Shown here one piece after another: positions 17,031 to 27,041 of a DNA stretch of 64,000 bases. This DNA comes from Polaromonas sp. (GTDB lineage: Bacteria > Pseudomonadota > Gammaproteobacteria > Burkholderiales > Burkholderiaceae_C). The position numbers and the translations under genes are program-made. The stretch lies in NCBI RefSeq assembly GCF_016185115.1, contig NZ_JACPOF010000001.1:57463-121462 (forward strand), given 5' to 3'. Under the pieces are notes generated by a model. It did not search any database, was not told the DNA's origin, and was given only the letters and a program-made list of their open reading frames with translations. The first letter of the stretch is position 1, and each line of letters starts with the position of its first letter.

Positions 17031-17903
17031 GTGGGCTTGAGGCTTAAATTCAATCTTGTCCTGGTCGTCGTTTTTCTTGCAGGTTTTGCCGCTGCCGGCG
17101 TTATCACCAGGCAACTGTTGCAGGACAACGCCCGCGAGGAGGTGCTGAGAAATGCCCGCCTGATGATGGACACCGCACTTTCCGTGCGTGCCTACACCGT
17201 CGAACAGATCAAGCCCCATCTGGACAAACAGCTTGAGGAAGTCTTCCTTCCGCAAACCGTTCCGGCCTATGCAGCGACAGAAACGCTGAACAACATCCAG
17301 AAAAAATACCGGGACTACGGCTACAAGGAAGCCACCCTGAACCCCACCAACCCGCGTGACCGCGCGACGGACTGGGAAGCAGACCTGGTGCAGCAGTTTC
17401 GCCAGAATGCCGAGTCGAAGGAACTGGTTTCCGAGCGTAGTGGCGCCACGGGCCGCATCCTGTACATCGCCAAGCCCATCCAGATCTCCAATGCCGCCTG
17501 CCTGGTGTGCCACAGTGTGCCTGCCAACGCACCGGCGAGCATGATCAGGATCTACGGCGAGGCCAATGGTTTCGGCTGGAAGCACAACGAGATCGTTGGC
17601 GCACAGGTGGTGACAGTGCCCATGGAAATACCGATTCGCAACGCTGACCGCGCCTTCAAGACCTTCATGATCTCGCTGGCAGCCGTGTTTGCCGTTGTAT
17701 TTATCGTACTCAACCTGATGCTGAGCTGGCTCATCGTGCGGCCCATCCGCAAGATGAGCCAGTCCGCCGACAGGATCAGCACAGGCGACTTCGACGTCCC
17801 GGAATTCGCTGATGGTGGCAAGGATGAAATGTCGGTTCTGGGCAGTTCCTTCAACCGCATGCGCCGCAGCCTGGAAAAAGCCATGCAGATGATTGGTGAT
17901 TAA
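17031..17903 (+). CDS. membrane haem-type sensor with CXXCH motif and HAMP domain, no output domain (DUF3365-like)
   Basis: 290 residues, GTG start at 17031 with a purine-rich leader (GATGAGGG). An N-terminal membrane helix (about 7-26) is followed by a periplasmic domain like Tll0287/DUF3365 holding CLVCH at 157-161, a c-type haem attachment motif. A second membrane helix (about 211-236) leads to a HAMP domain (about 232-286, IVRPIRKMSQSADRISTGD). The protein stops just after HAMP, with no kinase, cyclase or methyl-accepting domain. The Ser/Thr kinase gene starts 22 bases later, so the pair is probably one redox- or gas-sensing unit signalling through protein contact; this is inference. Confidence 0.85.
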   Translation: MGLRLKFNLVLVVVFLAGFAAAGVITRQLLQDNAREEVLRNARLMMDTALSVRAYTVEQIKPHLDKQLEEVFLPQTVPAYAATETLNNIQKKYRDYGYKEATLNPTNPRDRATDWEADLVQQFRQNAESKELVSERSGATGRILYIAKPIQISNAACLVCHSVPANAPASMIRIYGEANGFGWKHNEIVGAQVVTVPMEIPIRNADRAFKTFMISLAAVFAVVFIVLNLMLSWLIVRPIRKMSQSADRISTGDFDVPEFADGGKDEMSVLGSSFNRMRRSLEKAMQMIGD

Positions 17904-17925
17904 GCTGCTGTAAAGCCTTTTCGCC

Positions 17926-20169
17926 GTGATTGACCTTGACGACCCCAATATGGGCAGCCCTTCGGCGACGCCACCGGCCAGACCGCGCATGGACGCTGCG
18001 GCGTTACCGGCGGGGCATCGCGTTTTTGAATACCGTATCGACAGGATGCTGGGCGGCGGCGGATTTGGCCTGACCTATCTCGCCCACGACATCAACCTTG
18101 AACTGCCGGTTGCGCTGAAGGAGTATTACCCGGGTGACCTGGCAACCCGGTCTGTGGATTCTTCAGTGCACGTTCGGGCGGCAGAAAGCGCGTCACAGTT
18201 CACCTGGGGGCTGGAGCGCTTTCTTGACGAGGCGCGCGCCCTCGCCTCCTTCCGTCATCCGAACATCGTGCGCGTGCTGCGTTACTTCAGGGAAAACGGC
18301 ACCGCCTACATCGTCATGGAGTACGAAACGGGCGACCCGCTGAAACGCTGGCTCGCCCGGCAATCCAGCCTGGACCAGCAAGGCCTTCTGAACATCGTCC
18401 ACCCCCTGATGGACGGCCTGGAAGCGGTGCACAGGATGAAGTTTCTTCATCGCGACATCAAGCCCGACAACATCTATATCCGCGCCGACGGCTCGCCCGT
18501 GCTGCTGGACTTCGGCGCAGCGCGCAGGGTCACCGCAGACCGCGACATGACCAATATCATCAGCCCCGGCTTTGCGCCCTTCGAGCAGTATCACAGCCAG
18601 GGCAATCAGGGGCCCTGGACAGACGTTTACTCGCTGGGGGCGGTGATGTACTGGATGGTCACCGGGCACAAACCGCTGGAGTCAGCATCACGCGTCAAGC
18701 AGGACAAAATGCCGCGTGCAGTCGATGCGGGCCACTCTTTTTTCTGCGTCCCGCTGCTCAAGGCCATCGATTGGGCCATCACGCCTGACGAAGGCAAAAG
18801 GCCACAAAGCGTGGCCGAGCTCCGTGCCGCCCTGGTCGGGCTTGAAGACGGCAGGACCCAAACGCTCACCCAGCCCGACCCACAACGCTTCAGGGAACAC
18901 GCCCCGACCCGGACAAGTGCTGGCGACAGCGCCAGTACCGCCGGCAACCGCAGCGACGTGCCAGCCTTTGCCGCTGGTTCGCAGCCAGCGCCGCAAATCC
19001 AGGCCGACAGCCTGCGCCGGAACGTGCTCGGCACCATCATGTTCATGGGCCTGGTGTCCTACTCAAAATACTCGACAGACCAGCAGGTCGACTCAAAATC
19101 GCGCTTCAACGAGCTACTCGGCAAGGCGCTCAAGGGCGTGGCCGAGCCTTCACGTATCGTGATCGACACCGGCGATGGCGCAGCAGTCTGTTTTCTGGGT
19201 GACCCGGAAGAAGCGCTGCAATCAGCGTTATTGCTGCGCGGCCTGTTGATGCAGAAGTACGGCAAGGCGTTGTCGGTACGCATGGGCCTGCACCTCGGAC
19301 CGATGCGCATGGTGTTTGACATCAACAAACGCGTCAATGTGATTGGCGACGGGATCAATGTCGCGCAGCGCATCATGGACTTTGCCCGGCCCAACCAGAT
19401 CATGGCGTCACGCGCCTACTACGACGTGGTGTCACGCATCACCGATACGGCCGCGGGGCTTTTCAGCCCCATGGGTCCGCACATCGACAAGCACATGCGT
19501 TCCCACGACATCTATGCCGTGATGGACCCGCAGACCGCGCAAGCCACGCAAATGGCAGCCATCGCTGACGTCACCCACAGTTTTGGCAACACCGGGTCGT
19601 TGACAGTACCCCTCAATTCACTGACGCCGGAGATGGCGGGCGATATTGAAAATGAACTGGCACGCCTCATAGGGCCACTGGCCAGGGTGCTGGTCAAAAA
19701 AGCCGTGCCCCGCGCCAACAGTGCCCAAAGCCTGCGCGACATGCTGTCCATATCCATTCCCGATACGGCGGCCCGCGAAGCTTTCGTGAAGGTCAAAAGC
19801 ATCACCAGTACGAACTCACTGACCAGGCCCAACAGCATGCCGCAAAGTGGTCAGTCCAGCCGCTCGCGCAGTGACGCAAGCCAGCCGATGAGCAGGCCTG
19901 TTGATGTCCACAGCCAGCCGGTTTCGCGTTTTGGGGATTCACAGCCGGCGTCCCTGCCACTGCAGAACCTGAGCCTTGAGCAGTTTGCCATGCTGGAAAA
20001 AGTGCTGAGCCAACACATTGGCCCGATGGCCAGGGTGATCATCAGGAAAGAATCTTCACGCCACCTGACTCTTGAGGCCCTGTTGCCAGCGCTGTCGCTG
20101 CACATCGACAAACCGGCTGACCGCAGCAGGTGCCTGGCACTCATGCAGAAGATGCTGGCTTCGCGCTGA
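17926..20169 (+). CDS. Ser/Thr protein kinase fused to a degenerate nucleotide-cyclase domain and a duplicated C-terminal module
   Basis: 747 residues, GTG start. The kinase domain (about 35-305) has GGGGFG (43-48), Lys65 in ALKEY, HRDIKPDN (175-182) and DFG (195-197), so it should be active. Residues about 366-535 resemble a class III cyclase domain (GDGAAVCF, VRMGLHLGP, NVIGDGINVAQRI), but the first metal-binding Asp is missing: the strand reads FMGLVSYS. Two copies of a roughly 55-residue module end the protein (572-625 and 686-743; LIGPLARVLVKKA and HIGPMARVIIRKE). There is no membrane helix. It is downstream of the CXXCH-HAMP gene and likely its effector. Confidence 0.9.
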   Translation: MIDLDDPNMGSPSATPPARPRMDAAALPAGHRVFEYRIDRMLGGGGFGLTYLAHDINLELPVALKEYYPGDLATRSVDSSVHVRAAESASQFTWGLERFLDEARALASFRHPNIVRVLRYFRENGTAYIVMEYETGDPLKRWLARQSSLDQQGLLNIVHPLMDGLEAVHRMKFLHRDIKPDNIYIRADGSPVLLDFGAARRVTADRDMTNIISPGFAPFEQYHSQGNQGPWTDVYSLGAVMYWMVTGHKPLESASRVKQDKMPRAVDAGHSFFCVPLLKAIDWAITPDEGKRPQSVAELRAALVGLEDGRTQTLTQPDPQRFREHAPTRTSAGDSASTAGNRSDVPAFAAGSQPAPQIQADSLRRNVLGTIMFMGLVSYSKYSTDQQVDSKSRFNELLGKALKGVAEPSRIVIDTGDGAAVCFLGDPEEALQSALLLRGLLMQKYGKALSVRMGLHLGPMRMVFDINKRVNVIGDGINVAQRIMDFARPNQIMASRAYYDVVSRITDTAAGLFSPMGPHIDKHMRSHDIYAVMDPQTAQATQMAAIADVTHSFGNTGSLTVPLNSLTPEMAGDIENELARLIGPLARVLVKKAVPRANSAQSLRDMLSISIPDTAAREAFVKVKSITSTNSLTRPNSMPQSGQSSRSRSDASQPMSRPVDVHSQPVSRFGDSQPASLPLQNLSLEQFAMLEKVLSQHIGPMARVIIRKESSRHLTLEALLPALSLHIDKPADRSRCLALMQKMLASR

Positions 20170-20179
20170 TCATTCCCTG

Positions 20180-20905
20180 TCAATCCGCATTTGCAACAAC
20201 CTGCCCGGCTTCGATGGTGATGCGCCGCTCGCAGCGTGAGGCAATTGCCCTGTCGTGTGTCACGAGGACCAGCGTGGTGCCCAGTTCCTGGTTGAGGTCA
20301 AACATCAGAGTCATGATTTTTTCACCGGTGGCGAAATCCAGGCTGCCGGTAGGCTCATCCGCGAGCAGGACGGCCGGCTGAACGACAAACGCCCGTGCCA
20401 GCGCCACGCGCTGCTGTTCACCACCCGACAAGACCTTGGGATAGTGCCCAAGCCGCTCGCCCAGGCCGACGCGCCTGAGCATCTCTGTCGCCTGCGCCCG
20501 CGCATTGGCCGCGCCTGAGAGTTCAAGCGGCAGCATGACGTTTTCCAGCGCCGAAAGATTGCCCATCAACTGGAAGCTCTGGAACACAAAGCCTACCTTC
20601 TGCGCCCGGAGCGCAGCCCGGTCGTCCTCATTCATGCCAAAAAGGTTTTGCCCTGCGAGGTGAACTGTTCCCTGTGTGGGTGTATCCAACCCCGCAATGA
20701 TGGACAGCAAGGTGCTTTTGCCGGAACCGGACGCCCCGACGATGGCAGCCGTTTCACGGGGCGCAAGCGAAAAATCGATATCGCGCAAAATGGTCAATGT
20801 GCCGGTTGAGTCGGTAACGGACTTGAAAACGTGCTCAACGGAAATAATTGAAGGGCTGGTTCCGCCCACATCCACACTTCTTGAAGCAACCACAGGTTCA
20901 GACAT
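20180..20905 (-). CDS. ybbA: ABC transporter ATP-binding protein, YbbA/LolD-like
   Basis: 241 residues from the ATG at 20905, chosen because AAGGTG lies just upstream; 20923 is an in-frame alternative. It has Walker A GASGSGKST, the signature LSGGEQQR, Walker B VLLADEP and an H-loop VLVTHD. The MacB/LolD/YbbA subfamily drives lipoprotein or membrane-lipid handling. The permease partner is not in the window. It is divergent from tesA, a pairing also known from E. coli (ybbA/tesA), which supports the name. Confidence 0.88.
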   Translation of the reverse strand: MSEPVVASRSVDVGGTSPSIISVEHVFKSVTDSTGTLTILRDIDFSLAPRETAAIVGASGSGKSTLLSIIAGLDTPTQGTVHLAGQNLFGMNEDDRAALRAQKVGFVFQSFQLMGNLSALENVMLPLELSGAANARAQATEMLRRVGLGERLGHYPKVLSGGEQQRVALARAFVVQPAVLLADEPTGSLDFATGEKIMTLMFDLNQELGTTLVLVTHDRAIASRCERRITIEAGQVVANAD

Positions 20906-21608
20906 GTCCACCTTAGCAATCAACTGGAAACTCAGTCACGGCGACTTTACCAAGCTTGCCGGCGCGTTGCGGGTAAAACTGGCAAAGCCCTTATCCGGGC
21001 TGCTGGCTGGGGCGATGATGGCCCTGGCGGCACCTGCATGGGCGCAGGGAGCCGATACGGTGCTCATCGTTGGCGACTCATTGAGCGCCGAATACGGCCT
21101 CAAACGCGGTACAGGCTGGGTGCCGCTGCTTGAGAAACAGGTCGCGCAGGATAAAAAATCGGCGAAGGTGGTCAACGCCAGCATCAGCGGCGACACCACC
21201 TCTGGGGGCCGTTCCCGCCTGCCTGCCTTGCTGACGCAGCACAAGCCGAATGTGGTGGTTATTGAACTGGGCGGCAACGATGCGCTGCGCGGCCTGCCGC
21301 TGGACATGACGGAAAACAACGTCACGGCCATGGTTCAGGCATCCAAAAAGGCCGGCGCCAAAGTGCTCATCGTCGGCATGCAGGTGCCGCCGAACTACGG
21401 TGGCGCCTATGCGGCCACTTTCTCGGGCCTGTTTGCCAGGGTGGCCAAGGCTGAAAAGGTTGCGCTGGTGCCCTTTTTCCTGAAAGGCATTGCCGATGTG
21501 GACGATTCGGCCAGCCGCTTCCAGGCAGACCGTATTCACCCCAATGAGCAGTCGCAGCCGAAGATGCTGGCCAATGTCTGGCCGGAACTCAAAAAGCTGC
21601 TGAAGTAA
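20904..21608 (+). CDS. tesA: arylesterase / lysophospholipase L1-like GDSL hydrolase, TesA-type
   Basis: 234 residues from the ATG at 20904. A signal peptide with a long n-region ends at APAWA. The mature part has block I GDSLS (Ser59), GGNDALRG (block III) and DRIHPNE (block V), the SGNH triad. TesA-type enzymes hydrolyse acyl-CoA, lysophospholipids and aryl esters in the periplasm. The start overlaps the divergent ybbA start within a single CATG. The ribosome site (AGG) is weak and a later start at 21015 (MMALAAPAWA) would give a shorter signal. Confidence 0.88.
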   Translation: MSTLAINWKLSHGDFTKLAGALRVKLAKPLSGLLAGAMMALAAPAWAQGADTVLIVGDSLSAEYGLKRGTGWVPLLEKQVAQDKKSAKVVNASISGDTTSGGRSRLPALLTQHKPNVVVIELGGNDALRGLPLDMTENNVTAMVQASKKAGAKVLIVGMQVPPNYGGAYAATFSGLFARVAKAEKVALVPFFLKGIADVDDSASRFQADRIHPNEQSQPKMLANVWPELKKLLK

Positions 21609-21628
21609 ACACGGTCACAGCACACAAT

Positions 21629-21668
21629 GCAAAAGCCCCTGACGACTGATGCCGTCAGGGGCTTTTGC
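21629..21668. terminator. bidirectional Rho-independent terminator
   Basis: A 16-bp perfect stem, GCAAAAGCCCCTGACG and its complement, around an 8-base loop. T-rich flanks on both strands serve tesA from the left and the small Lys-rich gene from the right. Confidence 0.9.
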
Positions 21669-21693
21669 TTGTTTGCTGGCCGTTGCCGGCTCG

Positions 21694-21876
21694 TCAGACA
21701 GCAGGGTCAACCGGTGGCGTGCCGGGCTGGCCGTCGGGTGACTCCGCGCCGTCTTCGCTGCCATCCTCGGGCTCGTCAGGCTTGCCTTCGGCCTTGCGCT
21801 TGAGTTTTTCTTCTTTTTTGCGCTTTTTGGCGAGCTCTTTCTGACGTTTTTCGTAGGAGTAGTTGGGAGTTGCCAC
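21694..21876 (-). CDS. small Lys/Glu-rich conserved protein
   Basis: 60 residues. Residues 8-32 are almost all Lys, Glu, Arg and Ala (EKRQKELAKKRKKEEKLKRK), a likely charged helix. The second half is acidic and ends in a Pro-rich tail. It has no cysteine or catalytic motif. Short genes of this look are common next to housekeeping genes in Burkholderiales, and I believe this is real because a clean terminator follows it and metC precedes it in the same direction. Function unknown. Confidence 0.65.
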   Translation of the reverse strand: MATPNYSYEKRQKELAKKRKKEEKLKRKAEGKPDEPEDGSEDGAESPDGQPGTPPVDPAV

Positions 21877-21918
21877 TAAGTGCTTTCGTGAATGTTGAGG
21901 CCTGCTGGAGACAGACCA

Positions 21919-23124
21919 TTAAGCCTTACTGTACTGCATCGCTGCAAGGGCCTGTGAGAGGTCTGCCTGCAGGTCGGCGACAGCCTCAAGTCCGACTGAA
22001 AACCGCACCAGACCACCCTTGTAAGGCCAGCCCGTGGTACGGATCGCCGGAATGTCGTAGGGCGCGCACAGGCTCATGGGCCCGGCCCAGCTGTAGCCGA
22101 GCTTGAAGAGCTTGAGGCTGTTGCAGAAGTGGTCAATCTGCGCCTGGCTGTACCCGGGCTTGAACACCACGCTCATCAGGCAGGCGGCGCCTGTGCAGTC
22201 GCGCTTCCAGGCTTCGTGGCCCGGCGAGCCGGGTAAGGCCGGGTGTAAAACCGTTTCGACCTGCGGCTGCCCCTGCAGCCAGGTTGCCAATGAGCGCGTG
22301 GCGCTGTCCTGGGCTGCATAACGCAGGGCGACCGAATGGAGGCCGCGGAGCACCAGTTCTGCGTCGTTGCCCGAGACGCCAAAACCGGTGCGCATGTGGC
22401 AGAAATGAAGCAGATGGTGCAAGGCCTGGTCTCTGGTGACCACAGAACCCATGAGCACGTCTGCGCCGCCGCTGGGGTATTTCGTGAGTGCGTGGGCCGA
22501 GATATCAATGCCCAGCTCAAACGCCTTGAAGGCAATGCCCGCACCCCAGGTGTTGTCGAGCGCAATGACCACACCCTGCGGATGCGTGTTCTGGTGGTTT
22601 TTGACGGCCGCGACCAGTTGCGGCAGATCGGGAAACTCAAGGGTGATGGAGCCTGGCGCTTCAAGCCAGACCAGCCGTGTTTTCGGCCCCAGCTTTGCAG
22701 CCAGGTCAGCCGGGTTCATGGCATCGTAGAAGCGGTGGGTAATGCCCCAGGCTGCCAGTTCACCCTGCGCGAAGGCCTTGTTGGGGCCGTAGGCGTTGTC
22801 CGGGATCAGCAACTCGTCACCCGCCTTGAGCAGCGCCATACCCACCAGCACGACAGCCGCCAGGCCGCTGGGCACCAGCGTGCAGTATTGGCCGCCCTCC
22901 AGGGTGGCGATGCGCTCCTCCAGCGTGAAGGTGGTGGGCGTACCGTGCAGGCCGTAGGTGTAGCCGGTCTTGTGTTTCCAGTCACGTGAGCGCAGCGCCG
23001 CTACGCTGGGGAAAACAATGGTCGAAGCCTTGTGCACTGCCGGCGGAACGGCTTCAAAGCCTGCAGGTGGCCGGTACGGATGATGGATCAGTTCTGTTGA
23101 AAGTTTCGCAGGTGTATCGCTCAT
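21919..23124 (-). CDS. metC: cystathionine beta-lyase (PLP-dependent)
   Basis: 401 residues of the Cys/Met metabolism PLP family. Lys215 in SAHALTKYPSGGADV is the Schiff-base lysine, ALDNTWGAG carries the PLP-binding Asp190, and SGLAAVVLVGMALLKAGDE is the phosphate-binding region. The enzyme splits cystathionine into homocysteine, pyruvate and ammonia for methionine synthesis. Related gamma-lyases and gamma-synthases share these motifs, so the exact reaction is by overall resemblance. Confidence 0.88.
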   Translation of the reverse strand: MSDTPAKLSTELIHHPYRPPAGFEAVPPAVHKASTIVFPSVAALRSRDWKHKTGYTYGLHGTPTTFTLEERIATLEGGQYCTLVPSGLAAVVLVGMALLKAGDELLIPDNAYGPNKAFAQGELAAWGITHRFYDAMNPADLAAKLGPKTRLVWLEAPGSITLEFPDLPQLVAAVKNHQNTHPQGVVIALDNTWGAGIAFKAFELGIDISAHALTKYPSGGADVLMGSVVTRDQALHHLLHFCHMRTGFGVSGNDAELVLRGLHSVALRYAAQDSATRSLATWLQGQPQVETVLHPALPGSPGHEAWKRDCTGAACLMSVVFKPGYSQAQIDHFCNSLKLFKLGYSWAGPMSLCAPYDIPAIRTTGWPYKGGLVRFSVGLEAVADLQADLSQALAAMQYSKA

Positions 23125-23208
23125 GGGGCGATATTAACGGCCCGCTGATATCCGGGGGCAAATGGAGGCCACCCATGCAAGGTGCTTAAACAGGAAACGC
23201 AAACGGTT

Positions 23209-23279
23209 GCTATGATTTAGATAGCTGCTCACGTACATTTTTATTGGCTTCAGGGCACTTTTGATGCCCAAAATACGGC
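23209..23279 (+). repeat. dispersed intergenic repeat, copy B
   Basis: Starts GCTATGATTTAGATAGCTGC followed by TCACGTACATTTTTATTGG. Same family as copies at 6191 and 57888. It lies in the 467-base gap between the metC start and the phosphoribosyltransferase stop; the rest of the gap up to 23456 shows further AT-rich imperfect inverted sequence (TTATAGCTAAATTAGCTG near 23345) but no gene. Confidence 0.75.
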
Positions 23280-23456
23280 GTTTTTCGGAGTTTTGGACGT
23301 TTTTCAGCATCCATCAACTCCAATCGAAAGCTCAAAACAGCTGTTATAGCTAAATTAGCTGTTTTAGCAGGCACTGCCTTCTATTAATCGCTCAAGCGCA
23401 GCGATGCCTTCGCAAGCAGGAGCCGCGGAACTGGCTCTGCCAGGCCGCAAGGCGGG

Positions 23457-23592
23457 GCGGCCCCCTCGGGGGGCAGGAGCTACACGAAGTGAGCGACCGT
23501 GGGGGCTACGGCCGCCAGCGCCGGGCCGCCCCAAGCAAGGCCAGCCCCCTCGGGGGGGCAGCGTATTACACGCAGTGAAAAGCGTGGGGGCT
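23457..23592. repeat. GC-rich hairpin repeat, two imperfect direct units
   Basis: Two units of about 53 bp, each with a GGCCCCCTCGGGGGGC-type hairpin followed by TACACGAAGTGAGCGACCGT (unit 1) or TACACGCAGTGAAAAGCGTG (unit 2) and then GGGGGCT. Units at about 23457-23508 and 23539-23592. The second unit abuts the stop codon of the phosphoribosyltransferase and could end that long operon. Confidence 0.7.
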
Positions 23593-24116
23593 TATATCTT
23601 CCACTTGGCCATCAACTGCGCTGGAGACAGCGAGTCGTAGCCTTCAAAGGGCTGGTGTATCCATGGGTTGGTGGGAAGCGTTTCCACCGAATAGTCGGGC
23701 TGGAAGGTAGACACGCCCTTGGTCCAGATCACCGCGCTGCGCAGCTCGGTAATCGGTTTGTAGTTGTTGCGCAGCTGATTGATGACGGCGTTCAGCGTGT
23801 GGCCCGAGTCGGCCAGGTCATCGACCAGCAATACCTTGCCGGCGATCTCGCCTTTCGGGGTGGTGATGAAGCGGGCGATGTCGAGGTTGCCCTGCACCGT
23901 GCCGGCATCAGCGCGGTAGGAACTGGTCGACATGATGGCCAGCGGCTTGTCGAAGATGCGCGAAAGAATATCGCCGGGCCGCATGCCCCCGCGCGCCAGG
24001 CACAGGATGGTGTCGAACTTCCACTCCGACTGGTGAATCTTGATCGCCAGCTTTTCAATCAGGTTGTGGTACTCGTCATAGCTGACGTAGAGATGCTTGC
24101 CGTCTTCTGTCAACAT
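23592..24116 (-). CDS. purine phosphoribosyltransferase-like protein
   Basis: 174 residues. The PRPP-binding loop is VLLVDDLADSGHTL (95-108), and LARGGMRPGDILSR (40-53) is the second loop, both typical of type I phosphoribosyltransferases. A C-terminal FQPDY...PWIHQPFEGYD resembles the xanthine-guanine/hypoxanthine enzymes. It salvages purine bases into nucleotides. It is 14 bases after purA and shares its direction, forming a purine pair at the end of the long housekeeping series. Base specificity is not resolved. Confidence 0.85.
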   Translation of the reverse strand: MLTEDGKHLYVSYDEYHNLIEKLAIKIHQSEWKFDTILCLARGGMRPGDILSRIFDKPLAIMSTSSYRADAGTVQGNLDIARFITTPKGEIAGKVLLVDDLADSGHTLNAVINQLRNNYKPITELRSAVIWTKGVSTFQPDYSVETLPTNPWIHQPFEGYDSLSPAQLMAKWKI

Positions 24117-24130
24117 GGGTGTGCTCCTGA

Positions 24131-25483
<1,353 letters not shown>

Positions 25484-25524
25484 TTAAGGGATTCTTGGGA
25501 TAGGCCGGTTCTACACGGGCCTGC

Positions 25525-26706
25525 TCAGACCGTCCTGCCCAGAGGCTGGACGACCCACTTGCCTGCGACACGAACCAGGTGGCGGTCGCAATCGAATTCG
25601 TTGACCTCATGCTCATGGCCTGGCAACACACAGGCCACGGTATCACCGGACGCACGAAGGCTGGCAATGGCATCACGCAGTGAAGCGTCTTCGGCCCAGG
25701 GCGCCCTGACAGCGGCCTTGAGCGGCCGGGGCGGCAGAACGTTGACCAGCTCTTTCAGATCGAGGCTGAAACCTGCGGCTGGGCGGTTGCGGCCAAACAC
25801 CGCCCCGACCTCGTCATAACGGCCGCCACGCGCGAGTTCTGCGCCCTGCCCGTAGATGGCGAAACGTGTTCCGCTGTAATACGCATAGCCGCGCAGGTCT
25901 GCCAGGTCAAAGCTGACTTTGGCGTCGCCGCCCACATGGGTGGCCAGCCACTGCAGATCCTTGAGTGCCTCAGCAACGCCAGGCAAAGGCTTGAGGACCC
26001 GGGCAGCTTCGGCCAGCACCTTCTCGTCGCCATAGAGCTGCAGCAGGGCCTTCAGGCCTTCACGCGATGCGGCTGAAATATCACCACCCAGACTGGCGGT
26101 CAGGCTGTCGAGTTCGCTGCCATCCTTGGCAGCCAGTGCGGCGTGTATCAATGCAAGCGTCTTTGCCGGGATGGTGGCCCCGGCCAGCAGGCTGTTGACA
26201 ACACGTACATCAGCCATGTCGACGCTGAGGTCGCTCACGCCGGCAACTTTCAGGCCCTCAAGCGCGAGCAGCTGGGCCTCAAGGTCAGCCTCCAGGCCGG
26301 CATGGCCGTATATTTCAGCACCGAATTGCAGGGGCTCGCGCGTGGCGTGCGGCCTGTCGGCGCGGGTGTGCAGCACGGGCCCGCAATAGCAAAGCCGCGC
26401 AACACCATTGCGGTTCAACAGATGGGCGTCGATGCGCGCAACCTGGGGGGTCGTGTCGGCCCGTAAACCAAGCGTACGGCCCGAGAGCTGGTCTACCAGC
26501 TTGAAGGTTTGCAAGCCAAGAGCTTCACCGGTACCGGTGAGCAGGGACTCAAGATGCTCCAGCAGCGGGGGCATGACCAGCTCGTAGCCATAGCTGCGAG
26601 CGGTATCCAGCAACAGGCGGCGGAGCTCTTCAATGTGACGCGCCTCGGAAGGCAGGACATCGGCAATTTGATCCGGCAATTGCCATGATGACGACCAGGC
26701 GGGCAT
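25525..26706 (-). CDS. hisZ: ATP phosphoribosyltransferase regulatory subunit
   Basis: 393 residues from the ATG at 26706 ([20 protein letters not shown]); the upstream extension to 26802 has no family character. It resembles histidyl-tRNA synthetase class II cores (motif 2-like [20 protein letters not shown]) but lacks the C-terminal anticodon-binding domain and the catalytic HisRS motifs, as HisZ does. HisZ partners the short HisG for the first step of histidine synthesis; hisG is not in the window. A true HisRS is present at 34240, which supports this call. Confidence 0.93.
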   Translation of the reverse strand: MPAWSSSWQLPDQIADVLPSEARHIEELRRLLLDTARSYGYELVMPPLLEHLESLLTGTGEALGLQTFKLVDQLSGRTLGLRADTTPQVARIDAHLLNRNGVARLCYCGPVLHTRADRPHATREPLQFGAEIYGHAGLEADLEAQLLALEGLKVAGVSDLSVDMADVRVVNSLLAGATIPAKTLALIHAALAAKDGSELDSLTASLGGDISAASREGLKALLQLYGDEKVLAEAARVLKPLPGVAEALKDLQWLATHVGGDAKVSFDLADLRGYAYYSGTRFAIYGQGAELARGGRYDEVGAVFGRNRPAAGFSLDLKELVNVLPPRPLKAAVRAPWAEDASLRDAIASLRASGDTVACVLPGHEHEVNEFDCDRHLVRVAGKWVVQPLGRTV

Positions 26707-26837
26707 GTATTTATTGGGCGCTGTTAAAAACAGGATTTTACCGGGCTTGGCAGCGGTTTTTGCCGCAGAGCCAGATTGAATGCGACGGGCTGCGGAAATC
26801 ACGCCCGGTCAAGGCTGCCGCGGCCTGGGATGGTCAG

Positions 26838-27032
26838 TTAAAAAACAAGAACCAGCGCAACTGCGGCCAGCCCCAGGAGCATGCTGCAGAGCCCGAAAAA
26901 CCGGATCTGCCCATCGCTCATTTTGAGGATCTGCTCAAACATCCTGCGCCATCCGCCTGGCGACAGGAAAGGCAACATGCCTTCAAGCACCAGCATGAAA
27001 GCCAGCGCCAGCCAGAGGCTGTTGCCATCCAC
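26838..27032 (-). CDS. DUF2065 small membrane protein (YjeT-like)
   Basis: 64 residues with two hydrophobic helices (about 5-25 and 44-63) separated by the loop GGWRRMFEQILKMSDGQIRF, the typical DUF2065 layout. It lies nine bases after hflC and before hisZ, a gene order conserved widely in Proteobacteria. Its role is unknown; the position suggests a link with the HflKC membrane complex. Confidence 0.9.
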   Translation of the reverse strand: MDGNSLWLALAFMLVLEGMLPFLSPGGWRRMFEQILKMSDGQIRFFGLCSMLLGLAAVALVLVF

Positions 27033-27041
27033 GGTGAAATA

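Noticed and set aside
19021..19560. Active adenylate/guanylate cyclase
   Set aside because: First metal-binding Asp is absent in FMGLVSYS, so activity is unlikely from sequence.
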